Origin: Chryseobacterium foetidum
GTDB lineage: Bacteria; Bacteroidota; Bacteroidia; Flavobacteriales; Weeksellaceae
Direction: 5' to 3'
DNA: 64,000 nt
NCBI RefSeq assembly: GCF_025457425.1
Contig: NZ_JAMXIA010000001.1
Coordinates: 930,001-994,000, forward strand
Shown piece after piece: positions 42,305-51,724 of this stretch (positions within the stretch are counted from its first letter, which is position 1; the number at the start of each line of letters is the position of its first letter). The translations under genes were made by a program, and so were the position numbers. The notes under the pieces are model-generated. The model made no database searches. It was not told where the DNA came from and worked only from the letters and a program-made list of their open reading frames with translations.

Positions 42305-44797
42305 TTAATTAACTGTCCAGACTGTTTTTTCTTCTTCAGAATTCCAGTCTACATTGAGGGTTTGTCCGGCTTTTACCTCTTCTCTTACGATCATTTTTGA
42401 AATCGGTCTTGCGAGTTGAGATCTGATGACTCCGGAAATCTGTCTTGCCCCATATTTGCTGCTGAAACCACCTAAAGCCAGACCTTTCACCGCTTCATCA
42501 GAAATTTCCAGACTCATTCCCAATCTTAATAAAGAATTGTGAAGTGATTTAAGCTGAATATTGAAAATTCTTTCTGCCATCGATTCTGTAATCGGTGCAA
42601 ACGGAATAATCTCAGTAATCCTTGCCAAAAATTCGGGTCTGAAACGTCCTGAATTCGACATGATCTGCATCAGGGATTTTGATTCAGGAATTTTGCCTTC
42701 TTCAAACTGTTTTACGATTTCTTCGCTTCCGATATTTGAAGTAAATAAGATCAAAGCGTTGCTGAAATCGCCTTCCTTCCCAAGTTTATCATGTACTTTT
42801 CCTTCGTCCATAATCTGAAGGAAAACATCAAAAACAGAGTGATGCGCTTTTTCAATTTCATCAAATAAAACAACTGTATAAGGTTGCTGTCTGATTTTAT
42901 TGACCAACATTCCACCTTCTTCATAACCAACGTAGCCCGGAGGCGCACCGTATAAAAGTGCCGCAGAATGTTCTTCTTTAAATTCAGACATATCAAAACG
43001 AACCATCGCTTTTTCGTCATTAAAAAGAAGTTCTGCCATCGATTTTGCGAGCTCGGTTTTTCCCGTTCCGGTCGGGCCTAAAAGGAAGAATGAACCGATG
43101 GGCTGCCCTGGTTTGTTTAATCCGCTTCGGTTTTCAACGATGGCATCTGAAAGGATTTTCAATGCATGATCCTGACCAACGACCCTGTTCATCAGAAGGC
43201 CTTCCATATTCAGAAGTTTTTCTTTTTCCTGAGCCTGAATTTTGCCAATCGGAATGCTGGTTTTTGCAGCCATAACCGCGGCCAGTTCAAGACGGCCTAC
43301 TTTTTCTCTTTTTACAGCGGCATGCTCAAGAAGTTCGGCAAACGTCTGCTCAATAATCTTCTGAATTTCCTCCACCGCCATGGAATTGTCAATCTGTGGC
43401 TGCTCACTCAATGAACCCCACAAGATCGGACTTATTTTATCTCTCAGTAAATTGTAATTCCAGATTAATTCATCAGCTTTATCTTTTTCGTCAATGTATT
43501 CTTCCGTTAAAATCTGATCGTAGACTATTTTCCAGCTTTCCAGTTCTTTTTCTGAAAGCTCGTCCAGCATTTTGATGGCGGCCATTGTTCTGTCTAAAAG
43601 ATCAATTGCGGCATCAGGAAGTTTTTTACCTTTAGAATAGCGTTTTGCCAAACGTACACATTCGGGAAGTGCTGTTTTTTCAACTTCAATTCCGTGGTGT
43701 TTTTTGTAACCGTCCAGAAGAACGTCGATCATTTTAACACAGGTCTTTTCATCCGGTTCCAAAACGGTTAAAACTTCAAATCTTCTATTAAAGGCTTGTT
43801 CCGGTTCTATGATTTTTCTGTATTCCTCCTGAGTGGTTGCTCCGATAACGGTAATTTCCCCACGCGCCAGTTCAGGTTTCAGAATATTTCCGATATTTCC
43901 AATGCTTCCTTTTGGATCGAGAAGTGAGTGAATTTCATCAATAAATAAAACTGCTTTTTCAATTTTCTTGCATTCATTGATTACTTTCTTCAGTCTGTCT
44001 TCAATTTCACCTTTATAGGACGTTCCAGCCAGCAAAGCTCCGGTATCCAGCTCTAAAAGTGTTGCATTTTTAAGCATTTCAGGAACATTTCCTTTGATGA
44101 TTTCCGTTGCGAAACCTTCTACCAAAGCTGTTTTACCAACACCGGGCTCACCAATGATGATGACGTTAGGTTTTGTTCTTCTGCAAAGAATCTCAACCAA
44201 CATTCTGAGTTCCTTATCACGACCGATAATGTTTTCAATTTCACCGTTTCGGGCCTGTGCTGTTCGGTCAACACAATAATTTTTAATGGATGGAAACGCA
44301 TTTTCAGAATGACTGCTGCCATTTAATAAAGAAGAAAAATCTCCGTTATCAATCGTTTCGTAAGGGGTATCTTTTCGGTACAAATTAAAGATTTCATGCT
44401 CTCTCAAAGGAAGAGACTTTAATTGCTGAAGCGAAAATGAAACTTCAGGTTTTACGATTGCGGTAAGAATGCAGATTGGGGAAATTTCATCAAGACCTAA
44501 TTTAAGTCTTATATCGTCTGCCTCTTCAAGAAGCCGGTCTACAGAATCGCCTTCCTTTACTTCAGACGGCAAATGAGAAGTTTTGGGATATTCTTCAAGA
44601 CGCACATCTGCCCATTCATAAAAATATCCGGGATCTTTATCAATGTTTTTTAAAAATTCATTCAGACCAATATCTTTGTGCATTAAAGCCTGCAGAATAT
44701 GAGGCCCGTCGTAAGTTGCGTTGTAATTTTCTCTGGCGATAGACTGCGCAATATGAAACAATTGTTTTACAGTCTCGTTGGTAACAAGTACTCCCAT
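42305..44797 (-). CDS. clpV: ClpV (TssH) AAA+ ATPase of the type VI secretion system
   Basis: An 830-residue double-ring ATPase. It has a Clp N domain (about 1-150), first AAA module with Walker A GEPGVGKT and Walker B VLFIDEIHSL, a middle coiled domain (about 400-500), second module with GPTGTGKTELAKSMAEL and VVLFDEIEKAH, and a C-terminal D2-small domain. It disassembles the contracted sheath after firing. The sheath genes tssBC are not in the window. A divergent promoter region separates it from the gene at 45146. Confidence 0.93.
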   Translation of the reverse strand: MGVLVTNETVKQLFHIAQSIARENYNATYDGPHILQALMHKDIGLNEFLKNIDKDPGYFYEWADVRLEEYPKTSHLPSEVKEGDSVDRLLEEADDIRLKLGLDEISPICILTAIVKPEVSFSLQQLKSLPLREHEIFNLYRKDTPYETIDNGDFSSLLNGSSHSENAFPSIKNYCVDRTAQARNGEIENIIGRDKELRMLVEILCRRTKPNVIIIGEPGVGKTALVEGFATEIIKGNVPEMLKNATLLELDTGALLAGTSYKGEIEDRLKKVINECKKIEKAVLFIDEIHSLLDPKGSIGNIGNILKPELARGEITVIGATTQEEYRKIIEPEQAFNRRFEVLTVLEPDEKTCVKMIDVLLDGYKKHHGIEVEKTALPECVRLAKRYSKGKKLPDAAIDLLDRTMAAIKMLDELSEKELESWKIVYDQILTEEYIDEKDKADELIWNYNLLRDKISPILWGSLSEQPQIDNSMAVEEIQKIIEQTFAELLEHAAVKREKVGRLELAAVMAAKTSIPIGKIQAQEKEKLLNMEGLLMNRVVGQDHALKILSDAIVENRSGLNKPGQPIGSFFLLGPTGTGKTELAKSMAELLFNDEKAMVRFDMSEFKEEHSAALLYGAPPGYVGYEEGGMLVNKIRQQPYTVVLFDEIEKAHHSVFDVFLQIMDEGKVHDKLGKEGDFSNALILFTSNIGSEEIVKQFEEGKIPESKSLMQIMSNSGRFRPEFLARITEIIPFAPITESMAERIFNIQLKSLHNSLLRLGMSLEISDEAVKGLALGGFSSKYGARQISGVIRSQLARPISKMIVREEVKAGQTLNVDWNSEEEKTVWTVN

Positions 44798-44961
44798 TTA
44801 TTTTCGAAATTAATATTTGTGACGTTAAAATTTGGTTGAACTAAAATAAGTTTTTTTCGCCAACCCATGAAATTTAATTTTAAATATTTCATTTAGAGTC
44901 TGTTTAAAAATTATTAAAATAGTTTGATTATATTGATTTTAAATGGTTTGATTAATTGAGT

Positions 44962-45034
44962 CTTCGACAGGCTCAGACTGACAAATCTAATACTAACCGC
45001 TTAATTTAACGGTGTCACTCTGAGCTCGTCGAAG
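44962..45034. repeat. Inverted TTCGACARGCTCAG-type repeat
   Basis: CTTCGACAGGCTCAGACTGA (44962) and TGTCACTCTGAGCTCGTCGA (45013) face each other across about 30 bases, with 19 of 23 positions paired. It could fold into a long hairpin. It relates to 18316-18345. Nothing else was seen in the 348-base gap 44798-45145 except probable promoter DNA. Confidence 0.7.
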
Positions 45035-45145
45035 AGTTTTTGAACCAGAATACTTATTTGATAAAAATTTAAACAAGCTCTAAATTAATAATCTCACTTT
45101 GCTGAAAATTTTTCTATTTTTACTGTAACCAAAAAGCAAATTTTT

Positions 45146-45874
45146 ATGCAAAACAATCAACAGCTTACCGAACTTCTCGCCCTCGATCTGGGAACTTCAA
45201 TTATCAACAGACTTCCGTACGCAAAGGAGGTTTTTAAATGGCAGGACATCGATCTCCTTCCCCATTCCTCTGAAGACACCATGCTTTGCGAAATTTATGA
45301 AAGAAATGGAAGAAACTGGCGTACCACCAATAATAACCTGATCGGATATTTATTTGCCGGCGAAGAATTGGAAAGGGTTAAAAACCAGTTAAAAGAGGTA
45401 AAGAAATTCTCTGCAATGATTCCTGATTTTCAGTTTAACAAAGACAGTATGCTCGATTTCGGACTTTCGCTGCCTTCCTTATTTAATATTGATGTAAAAG
45501 GAGATCTGAAAAACGCAAAAGATTTCACAATCAAAGTGAGCAATGTAACCAAATCCCGCATCACTAATATCGATGTTCCAGGAATTGAGATTTTGAGAAA
45601 ATATTCTCAGTTTACGCAGGATGAATCTAAAGCTTACAGAAAAAATGTGAAGTTTAATTTTCTGAGCACCGCCCTTTTTTATGCTGAAAGTGTAGAAATT
45701 AATTTAGAAAAAGACAGCGGAGTAAATCTTGACGTAAGTTTCAGCACTCAAAATATTGAAGTTCAGACTAATGTAAATACAGATACAAAAAAGAACTTTG
45801 TTTTAAAATATACCGGAAATCAGTCTCCTTTTGCTGCAAAATTTGTAAGAGGGAAAGATTTTGATATTCTTTAA
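45146..45874 (+). CDS. Hypothetical protein divergent from clpV
   Basis: A 242-residue protein without a signal peptide or membrane segment. The N-terminus (LLALDLGTSIINRLPYAKEV) and the region to 120 look alpha-helical with amphipathic stretches; residues 120-242 look like a beta-rich domain. I do not recognise the family. Its position, divergent from clpV with a shared promoter region, makes a role in the type VI system possible, such as one of the Bacteroidota-specific accessory subunits. It could equally be unrelated. Confidence 0.6.
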   Translation: MQNNQQLTELLALDLGTSIINRLPYAKEVFKWQDIDLLPHSSEDTMLCEIYERNGRNWRTTNNNLIGYLFAGEELERVKNQLKEVKKFSAMIPDFQFNKDSMLDFGLSLPSLFNIDVKGDLKNAKDFTIKVSNVTKSRITNIDVPGIEILRKYSQFTQDESKAYRKNVKFNFLSTALFYAESVEINLEKDSGVNLDVSFSTQNIEVQTNVNTDTKKNFVLKYTGNQSPFAAKFVRGKDFDIL

Positions 45875-45880
45875 ATATTT

Positions 45881-45962
45881 TCTAAAATTCCCGCAGATTT
45901 TACTGATTAAGCGGATGAAAAATTTAAAATCTGCTGTATCTGCAAAATCTGCGAGAATATTT
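45881..45962. repeat. CCCGCAGATTTT-type palindrome between convergent genes
   Basis: CCCGCAGATTTTACTGATTA pairs imperfectly with ATCTGCAAAATCTGCGAGAA. It has the same family word as the 259-bp tandem repeat near 19.6-20.2 kb. It may serve as the terminator of both flanking genes. Confidence 0.6.
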
Positions 45963-45966
45963 TATA

Positions 45967-46956
45967 TTATTTATTCAAAAGCATCGCTGCTTCTTTGGCG
46001 AAATAGGTAAAAATCATATCTGCGCCGGCTCTTTTGAAGCAGGTGAGGCTTTCGATGATGGTTTTATCATTATCCAGCCAGCCGTTTTGGGCAGCGGCTT
46101 TTACCATGGCATATTCTCCGCTAACGTTGTAGACTGCGATGGGAAGATCAATTGCCTCACGCACTTTGGCAACAATATCCAGATAAGGAAGTCCGGGTTT
46201 AATCATGATGATATCGGCACCTTCATCCACATCCTTGAAAACTTCATTCAAAGCTTCCCTTGAATTATGAAAATCCATCTGATAAGTTTTTTTGTCCTTT
46301 GGAATTTCGCCCATTTCTTTGGGAGCACTGTCCAGAGCACTTCTGAAAGGACCGTAGAATGAACTCGCATATTTGGCAGCATAGCTTAAAATCCCTACAT
46401 CATGAAAACCATTTTCCTCCAATGCTTCCCTGATGGTGAGCACTCTGCCATCCATCATATCACTCGGCGCAACAATATCTGCACCGGCTTCAGCATGTGA
46501 AACTGACATTCTGGCCAAAGCATCGTTGGTGGCATCGTTGACTATTTTTCCATTCTCAATAATCCCGTCGTGGCCGTAGATAGAATAAGGATCCAGGGCT
46601 ACATCAGGCATTACAATCATTTGCGGAACGGCATCTTTTATTGCCTTTATGGTTTGCTGCATCAATCCATCTTTGTTCCAGGCTTCTTTTCCTGTATTGT
46701 CTTTAAGATGATCAGAAACTTTCATATAAAGATTTACTGCTTTCACTCCAAGTGAAAAAAGTTCTTTACATTCTTTTACCGTAAGATCAAGGCTTCGTCT
46801 GAAAATCCCCGGCATTGAAGCGATCGGTTCCTCTTTATTCTCTCCCTCCATCACAAAAACCGGCATTACAAAGTCATTTACCGAAAGGTGGCTTTCTCTT
46901 ACCAGACTTCGCACAGCTTCAGTAGATCTGAGCCTTCTGTTTCTTGAATATATCAT
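45967..46956 (-). CDS. hemB: Porphobilinogen synthase
   Basis: A 329-residue enzyme that joins two 5-aminolevulinate molecules to give porphobilinogen in heme synthesis. The Schiff-base lysines are in YAAKYASSFYGPFR and MIKPGLPYLD. The zinc cysteine triad of the zinc-type enzyme is replaced: the loop reads MPDVALDPYSIYGHDG where zinc forms have Cys, so this is the magnesium-dependent type. Full length is the norm for the family (about 325). It stands alone; other heme genes are elsewhere. Confidence 0.95.
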   Translation of the reverse strand: MIYSRNRRLRSTEAVRSLVRESHLSVNDFVMPVFVMEGENKEEPIASMPGIFRRSLDLTVKECKELFSLGVKAVNLYMKVSDHLKDNTGKEAWNKDGLMQQTIKAIKDAVPQMIVMPDVALDPYSIYGHDGIIENGKIVNDATNDALARMSVSHAEAGADIVAPSDMMDGRVLTIREALEENGFHDVGILSYAAKYASSFYGPFRSALDSAPKEMGEIPKDKKTYQMDFHNSREALNEVFKDVDEGADIIMIKPGLPYLDIVAKVREAIDLPIAVYNVSGEYAMVKAAAQNGWLDNDKTIIESLTCFKRAGADMIFTYFAKEAAMLLNK

Positions 46957-47015
46957 TTTTTGGAATACTTTTTGAAATATTGATACAAATTTAATACATC
47001 TGACTCAAAAAGATG

Positions 47016-47046
47016 TTGCACAGTAAAAAGTTATTTAATACTTTTG
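47016..47046 (+). promoter_or_regulatory. Promoter with -33 and -7 boxes of the type IX cargo gene
   Basis: TTG at 47016-47018 and TACTTTTG at 47039-47046 have the 20-base spacing expected of Bacteroidota promoters. The position decides that the gene starts at 47067 or 47076, not at the upstream open-frame ATG at 47013. Confidence 0.7.
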
Positions 47047-47066
47047 TTAATAGTTTATATGCAAAA

Positions 47067-47426
47067 ATGCGTTTAATGAGAAAAATTTTACTTTTAATTA
47101 TATTCACAGGCAGCTTTTTAGGGTTTTCAAATCAATTGAAAGCTCAACTGAGAGAGCCTTCCTCCGTATCTCAAAAATCTGATGACGGAATTTTGACGGC
47201 ATATCCAAATCCGGCAAAAGACTTTTTGATGGTAAAAGCCAAGGATGCCAACTTAAAAATCAAAAACGTTACTTTTTACTCGATTATGGGAACACAGGTT
47301 GCCAGCTATAATATTAATGCCAACAAGGGCGAAATCAATATTGGAAATCTCAGACCCGGAAAATACATGATTCGCTACATTCTGAGCGACAACACTCAGA
47401 AAGTAACGCAAATCGTTAAACAATAA
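47067..47426 (+). CDS. Small protein with a type IX (T9SS type A) sorting domain
   Basis: About 119 residues. A signal peptide (RKILLLIIFTGSFLGF..., cut near KAQ) is followed by an almost bare T9SS type A domain: TAYPNPAKDFLMVKA, then YSIMGTQVASYNI, then GKYMIRYIL, ending QIVKQ. The start is chosen because a promoter lies upstream at 47016-47046; the ATG at 47076 is equally likely. The type IX machinery exports and surface-attaches such proteins. There is practically no cargo domain, so it may be a small surface protein or a remnant. Confidence 0.8.
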   Translation: MRLMRKILLLIIFTGSFLGFSNQLKAQLREPSSVSQKSDDGILTAYPNPAKDFLMVKAKDANLKIKNVTFYSIMGTQVASYNINANKGEINIGNLRPGKYMIRYILSDNTQKVTQIVKQ

Positions 47427-47435
47427 AACATACTC

Positions 47436-47457
47436 AATCCTGATAATCATCAGGATT
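47436..47457 (+). terminator. Rho-independent terminator of the type IX cargo gene
   Basis: AATCCTGAT and ATCAGGATT form a 9-bp stem followed by a long T run. Confidence 0.85.
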
Positions 47458-47528
47458 TTTTTTTGCCCTTTATTCTGAGTTAATTATTCCGTAACTTTCG
47501 GCTACTAATTTATTTCTAAAAATTTCTC

Positions 47529-48440
47529 ATGTTAAAAGCTGAGCATATTATAAAGACCTACGATTCGGGAAAAAAAATAGCACTGGACGATTTCAGTATC
47601 TCGGTTCCCAAAGGCAGTATTTACGGACTTCTAGGTCCCAACGGTGCAGGAAAAACATCATTTATCCGAATCATCAATCAGATTACCAAAGCAGATTCTG
47701 GCGACATTCATATTGATGGGGAGAAACTCAATCCATCACACATCAGAAACATAGGCTATATGCCTGAAGAGCGTGGTTTGTACAAAAACATGAGCATCGG
47801 AGACCAGATTCTCTATTTTGGTGAGCTAAAGGGAATGTCTAAAAATGATGCGCTTTCTGAAGCTAAGAAATGGTTTGAAAAACTTCACATCGACCAGTGG
47901 TGGAAGAAAAAACTAACAGAACTATCCAAAGGAATGGCTCAGAAAATCCAGTTTGTGGTGACGGTTTTGCACAGACCCAATCTTTTGATTTTGGATGAAC
48001 CGTTTTCAGGTTTCGATCCGGTGAATGCCAATTTAATTAAAGATCAAATCATAGATTTAAAGAACAATGGGACAACCATCATTCTTTCCACCCACAGAAT
48101 GGAAAGCGTGGAAGAAATGTGTGATTACGTGGCTTTGATCAATAATTCAAAAAAGATTATTGACGGAAGGGTTTTTGAGGTTCGTGAGAAATTCAAGAAG
48201 AATATTTTCTCTGTAAAACTTTCTGAAGTGAATCAGGAAAATTTCAATGTGTTTAAAGAAAAATTTGATGTTTTAAATCTGAAAAGCGAATACAGCCTGA
48301 CAACATTTGACATTAAAAACGAAATTTCACAAAACGAACTCATCACCGAAGTTTTAAAAACCGGAAACATCAGGACTTTTGAGGAAAAAATCCCAAGCAT
48401 GAATGAGGTATTCATTAGTGCAGTCTCGAATAATGGATGA
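47529..48440 (+). CDS. ABC transporter ATPase (NatA-like)
   Basis: A 303-residue ATPase with Walker A GLLGPNGAGKTS, Q-loop GYMPEERGLY, signature LSKGMAQKIQF (a family variant of LSGGQ), Walker B NLLILDEPFSG and the H-loop ILSTHRM. The last 85 residues form the C-terminal domain typical of NatA/Bcr-type ATPases. It powers the permease at 48526, 85 bases downstream. The final codons run into a heptanucleotide array. Confidence 0.92.
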   Translation: MLKAEHIIKTYDSGKKIALDDFSISVPKGSIYGLLGPNGAGKTSFIRIINQITKADSGDIHIDGEKLNPSHIRNIGYMPEERGLYKNMSIGDQILYFGELKGMSKNDALSEAKKWFEKLHIDQWWKKKLTELSKGMAQKIQFVVTVLHRPNLLILDEPFSGFDPVNANLIKDQIIDLKNNGTTIILSTHRMESVEEMCDYVALINNSKKIIDGRVFEVREKFKKNIFSVKLSEVNQENFNVFKEKFDVLNLKSEYSLTTFDIKNEISQNELITEVLKTGNIRTFEEKIPSMNEVFISAVSNNG

Positions 48441-48511
48441 TAAGTGATAAATGATGATTGATAAACGATCAAAGATCAGACATCCAGCATCAAACTTCCA
48501 GCACCCAACCT
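48435..48511. repeat. Heptanucleotide array overlapping the stop codon of the ABC ATPase gene
   Basis: Ten 7-mers in register, from GGATGAT, AAGTGAT, AAATGAT to CCAGCAT, CAAACTT, CCAGCAC. The last three columns keep GAT/CAT. The array begins inside the last codons of the ATPase gene. Confidence 0.75.
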
Positions 48512-48525
48512 TTTAATAAAAATCT

Positions 48526-49836
48526 ATGAACAATATAATCTTAATAACCAAAAGAGAATTTCTTACACAGGTGAAGAAAAAATCTTTTGTTGTGCTTACT
48601 CTTCTTGCTCCAATCCTTCTTTTGGCTTTTGGAGCAGTCATCGGTCTGATGTTTAAAGCCAATGAATCCCACACGAAAATTGAGGTGGTAGACAACAGCG
48701 GATTATTTAAAAATGCCCTAAAATCAGACGATAAAATCAATTATAACTTTATTACCGAGGCAAATCCGGCAAAGAAAGTGGAGTCTTTAAAGAAAAGTGA
48801 AGCGACTGACGGAATTTTAATCTTACCTCAGCTCAACGGATCTGATTATGCAGGTTTTGAAAAAAACACACAGCTTTTGCTCAACACAAAAATTGGTTTT
48901 GACACCAAAAAAATGATTGCCTCAGACATCAATGAAGTTCTAAAAAAAGAAAAAATAAAAAAGCTCGGCATTCAGAATTCCCAGCTGGAAGATCTGGATA
49001 AAAGATTTTCGCTTACAACCATCAATCTTACAAACGATGATAAAGAGGATTCTGATATGGCTTTCGGTGTGAAAAGCGTGCTCAGTATGCTTTTGATGTA
49101 CGTCACGTTTATGTTTATCATTATTTACGGCGTTCGTGTAATGCGAAGCGTCCTGGAAGAAAAAAACAACCGTGTGGTTGAAATTATTATTTCATCTGTG
49201 AAACCTTTTGAGCTGATGATGGGGAAAATTCTGGGTGTAACGCTGGTTGCCCTCACCCAGTTTATGGTTTGGATTACCATGTCGGTGATTGGTGCTTTGG
49301 TTTTAAACACAGGCTTTTCATCGATTCAAAAAAATATTCCAGGGGCGGATGAAGAGATGACTTCAAAATTTGACATCGTGGAAATGGGAACTCAGATTTC
49401 CCACAGCCTTCTGGAGCTGAATTTCCCTTTAATCATCTTCGTTTTTATTGTGTTTTTCCTTTTGGGATATATGTTTTACAGCTCGATTTACGCAGCTGTA
49501 GGTTCGGCGGTAGACAATGAAACGGAAACGCAGCAATTCACCATTTTTGCCATCCTTCCGCTGATGTTGGGAATGTACGGAAGCTTTTCTGTGATGAATA
49601 ATCCTGACGGTCCGCTTGGTTTCTGGCTGTCGATTATTCCGTTTACTTCTCCCGTTGCGATGATTGCGAGAATTCCGTTTGGGGTTCCTGCGTGGCAGAT
49701 TGCACTTTCTATTTTTCTGCTTTTGGCCACGACCATTTTTATGATTTTTGTTGCAGGAAAAATTTACAGAGTCGGGATTTTAATGTACGGAAATAAGGCA
49801 AGTATGAAGGAGATCTGGAAGTGGATTAAAGAATAA
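48526..49836 (+). CDS. ABC-2 type permease (NatB-like)
   Basis: A 436-residue permease. An N-terminal membrane segment (about 22-42) is followed by a large extracytoplasmic domain (about 45-180), then five to six more segments, with the ABC-2 signature ...SVLEEKNNRVVEIIISSVKPFELMMGKILG. It pairs with the ATPase just upstream, as in sodium exporter NatAB of Bacillus. The transported substrate is unknown. It is the last gene of this pair. Confidence 0.9.
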   Translation: MNNIILITKREFLTQVKKKSFVVLTLLAPILLLAFGAVIGLMFKANESHTKIEVVDNSGLFKNALKSDDKINYNFITEANPAKKVESLKKSEATDGILILPQLNGSDYAGFEKNTQLLLNTKIGFDTKKMIASDINEVLKKEKIKKLGIQNSQLEDLDKRFSLTTINLTNDDKEDSDMAFGVKSVLSMLLMYVTFMFIIIYGVRVMRSVLEEKNNRVVEIIISSVKPFELMMGKILGVTLVALTQFMVWITMSVIGALVLNTGFSSIQKNIPGADEEMTSKFDIVEMGTQISHSLLELNFPLIIFVFIVFFLLGYMFYSSIYAAVGSAVDNETETQQFTIFAILPLMLGMYGSFSVMNNPDGPLGFWLSIIPFTSPVAMIARIPFGVPAWQIALSIFLLLATTIFMIFVAGKIYRVGILMYGNKASMKEIWKWIKE

Positions 49837-50019
49837 TTTAAAGCAAAATCCATTTAAATAGGATGAAAATTATTAATCCATAAAGCTTATAAAATTGCTT
49901 ATCGAATTATAATCAATTCAAAAATATTATGTTCAATATTTGCTCCTCTATTTTTTGGAGGAACATTTTTTAATTCAAAATCAAGTAAATCTAATAGTAT
50001 CGATTTCACTTAAACATTG

Positions 50020-50027
50020 TATATTTG
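50020..50027 (+). promoter_or_regulatory. -7 promoter box of the GLPGLI gene
   Basis: TATATTTG fits TAnnTTTG and lies 34 bases before the ATG at 50062. This makes the earlier open-frame ATG at 50017 impossible as a start. Confidence 0.6.
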
Positions 50028-50061
50028 GTTCAAGACAGTCTTAATCAAAACACGTAACAAG

Positions 50062-50889
50062 ATGAAATTTTTAAAATTTATTATATTTTTAATTCCAATA
50101 ATATTTTATTGTCAGAATAATAGAGCTTATTATCAGATGAAATATAAGCCCAACAAAATAGATACTACTACAAAAAAAATATTACAGGTTTTAATTTTTA
50201 ATAGTTTAAAATCAAGCTTTCAATCACATGGAGTTTTAAAGAGAGATTCGTTATTTGCGATTTCGCTGGAACATAAAAATAAAACCGGTGATTTCTTAAA
50301 TAATGACGAAAATTTCAGGTCGTCAATGGATGATCAATATAAAATATCAAGCGATTCAAAATCTGACATTGTAACTTTTCAGGATATTCTAGGAGAGCAG
50401 TACTTGGCGAAATATGAGGAAAAAATAAAATTAAAATGGCAAATAAGCAGCGATACTCAAGATTTTAATGGTATCAAATGTCAAAAAGCAACCACTGAAT
50501 ATGGAGGGAGAAAATGGATTGCATGGTTCGCCAGCGAATACAACTTTCATTTTGGTCCTTATAAGTTTCAAGGACTTCCAGGATTAATAATAAAAATTTG
50601 GGATACAGAAAACAATTTTATGTGGGATTTTGTAGGCTTAAAAAAGCAGAATTCTGACAATTTTTACGAAAATACTTATTTGGAATTGCAGGGTTGGCAA
50701 ATTGCTAATTTGGATAAAAAAAATTTTCTAAAAGTCGAACATCAGTATTTTAACCACCCTTTAGGAAATATCTCAGAAATCTTTCCTGATGCTTCCGGTG
50801 ATAAGATTCAAAAAATATTAGAAATAGAACGGGAGAAGATTAAACGAAATCAATATATGAATAATAAGATTGAAATTGCCCAGAAATAG
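50062..50889 (+). CDS. GLPGLI-family protein
   Basis: A 275-residue protein from the ATG at 50062, where the signal-like MKFLKFIIFLIPIIFYC begins. It carries the family's namesake motif FQGLPGLIIKI near residue 165. The family is common in Flavobacteria and Bacteroides and is exported, but has no known activity. YGGRKWIAWFASEY is a second conserved block. It sits alone between the ABC pair and a convergent porin-like gene, with a terminator shared between them. Confidence 0.85.
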   Translation: MKFLKFIIFLIPIIFYCQNNRAYYQMKYKPNKIDTTTKKILQVLIFNSLKSSFQSHGVLKRDSLFAISLEHKNKTGDFLNNDENFRSSMDDQYKISSDSKSDIVTFQDILGEQYLAKYEEKIKLKWQISSDTQDFNGIKCQKATTEYGGRKWIAWFASEYNFHFGPYKFQGLPGLIIKIWDTENNFMWDFVGLKKQNSDNFYENTYLELQGWQIANLDKKNFLKVEHQYFNHPLGNISEIFPDASGDKIQKILEIEREKIKRNQYMNNKIEIAQK

Positions 50890-50926
50890 CAATGTCAGTG
50901 CTTCCGCATAATTTCTATACAAACAA

Positions 50927-50957
50927 AACGCCCGGCTTCCAATGGAAACCGGGCGTT
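50927..50957. terminator. Bidirectional terminator between GLPGLI and the outer membrane protein gene
   Basis: A GC-rich 9-bp stem (AACGCCCGG/CCGGGCGTT) flanked by A and T runs, between two converging genes. Confidence 0.85.
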
Positions 50958-50978
50958 ATTATTTTAATTCAAAAAATA

Positions 50979-51623
50979 TTATTTGAAGATATAGCTTAAG
51001 CTAAGACTTAAAACCTGCTCAGATTTCTTCTTTGCAGAATTCGGGTCGATCTTGCTCTCATCCAAATCCGGATAGGTATTTGATAATCCGAAATCGTATT
51101 TTAGAGTCAATTCTAACTGTCTTTTGTAGCTGTAACCAATACCGGCACCTAATGCAAAATTAAAAGACTTTGCTTTTCCGAATCTGTCTGTACGGTAGAT
51201 CTCTCTCGATTCGTTTGTAACTTTCTGATCAACCAAAAAGTTGAATCTCGGGCCGATCTGTCCGAAAAACTCAGATTCAGCTTCAGAAAAATAGCCTTTA
51301 AATGAAACCGGTACGCTGATGTAATTGTTTGCATACATTGCGTTGTAGCCCTGCATACCTTTTGCATCCTTATCTTTTCCAGACTCACCTGCACCGTAGT
51401 AAACAACTTCCGGCTGAAGGAAAAACTGATTGGAGCTTCCCATCGGGATCAATGCCAAAACACCCCCCTGGAAAGAAAATCTTCCACCGGAAGGATTGTG
51501 AGCATTTCTTACTCTTGAATTGTTGACTCCTGCTGTGAGACCGAATCTTGTATTTCTGAAATCGATCTGAGCAGAAGCCATGAGGGAAAAGGCTAAAGCT
51601 GATGCCAATAATATTTTTTTCAT
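50979..51623 (-). CDS. Outer membrane beta-barrel protein, PorT-like
   Basis: A 214-residue protein with a signal peptide (cut near ASAQ) and a small eight-stranded barrel pattern: GLTAGVNNSRVR, then FQGGVLALIPM, FFLQPEVVYYG, ISVPVSFKGYF, FFGQIGPRFNFLV, LGAGIGYSY, LTLKYDFGLSN and the terminal LSLSLSYIFK ending in an aromatic residue. PorT proteins belong to the type IX secretion set in some species, but this broad outer-membrane family has many other roles. It cannot be assigned to the type IX core from sequence alone. Confidence 0.82.
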   Translation of the reverse strand: MKKILLASALAFSLMASAQIDFRNTRFGLTAGVNNSRVRNAHNPSGGRFSFQGGVLALIPMGSSNQFFLQPEVVYYGAGESGKDKDAKGMQGYNAMYANNYISVPVSFKGYFSEAESEFFGQIGPRFNFLVDQKVTNESREIYRTDRFGKAKSFNFALGAGIGYSYKRQLELTLKYDFGLSNTYPDLDESKIDPNSAKKKSEQVLSLSLSYIFK

Positions 51624-51724
51624 ATTTAGTTTTAATTATTTTTAAAGGACACATGTTATCGCCACTTCACTATTGTATTTATATGCAATGTTTTTTTAGT
51701 GGCAATTTCATATCAAATTTATTT

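Noticed and set aside
26301..45874. A complete type VI secretion system
   Set aside because: Only tube, spike, ClpV, transglycosylase and cargo genes are here; sheath, baseplate and membrane genes are not in the window.
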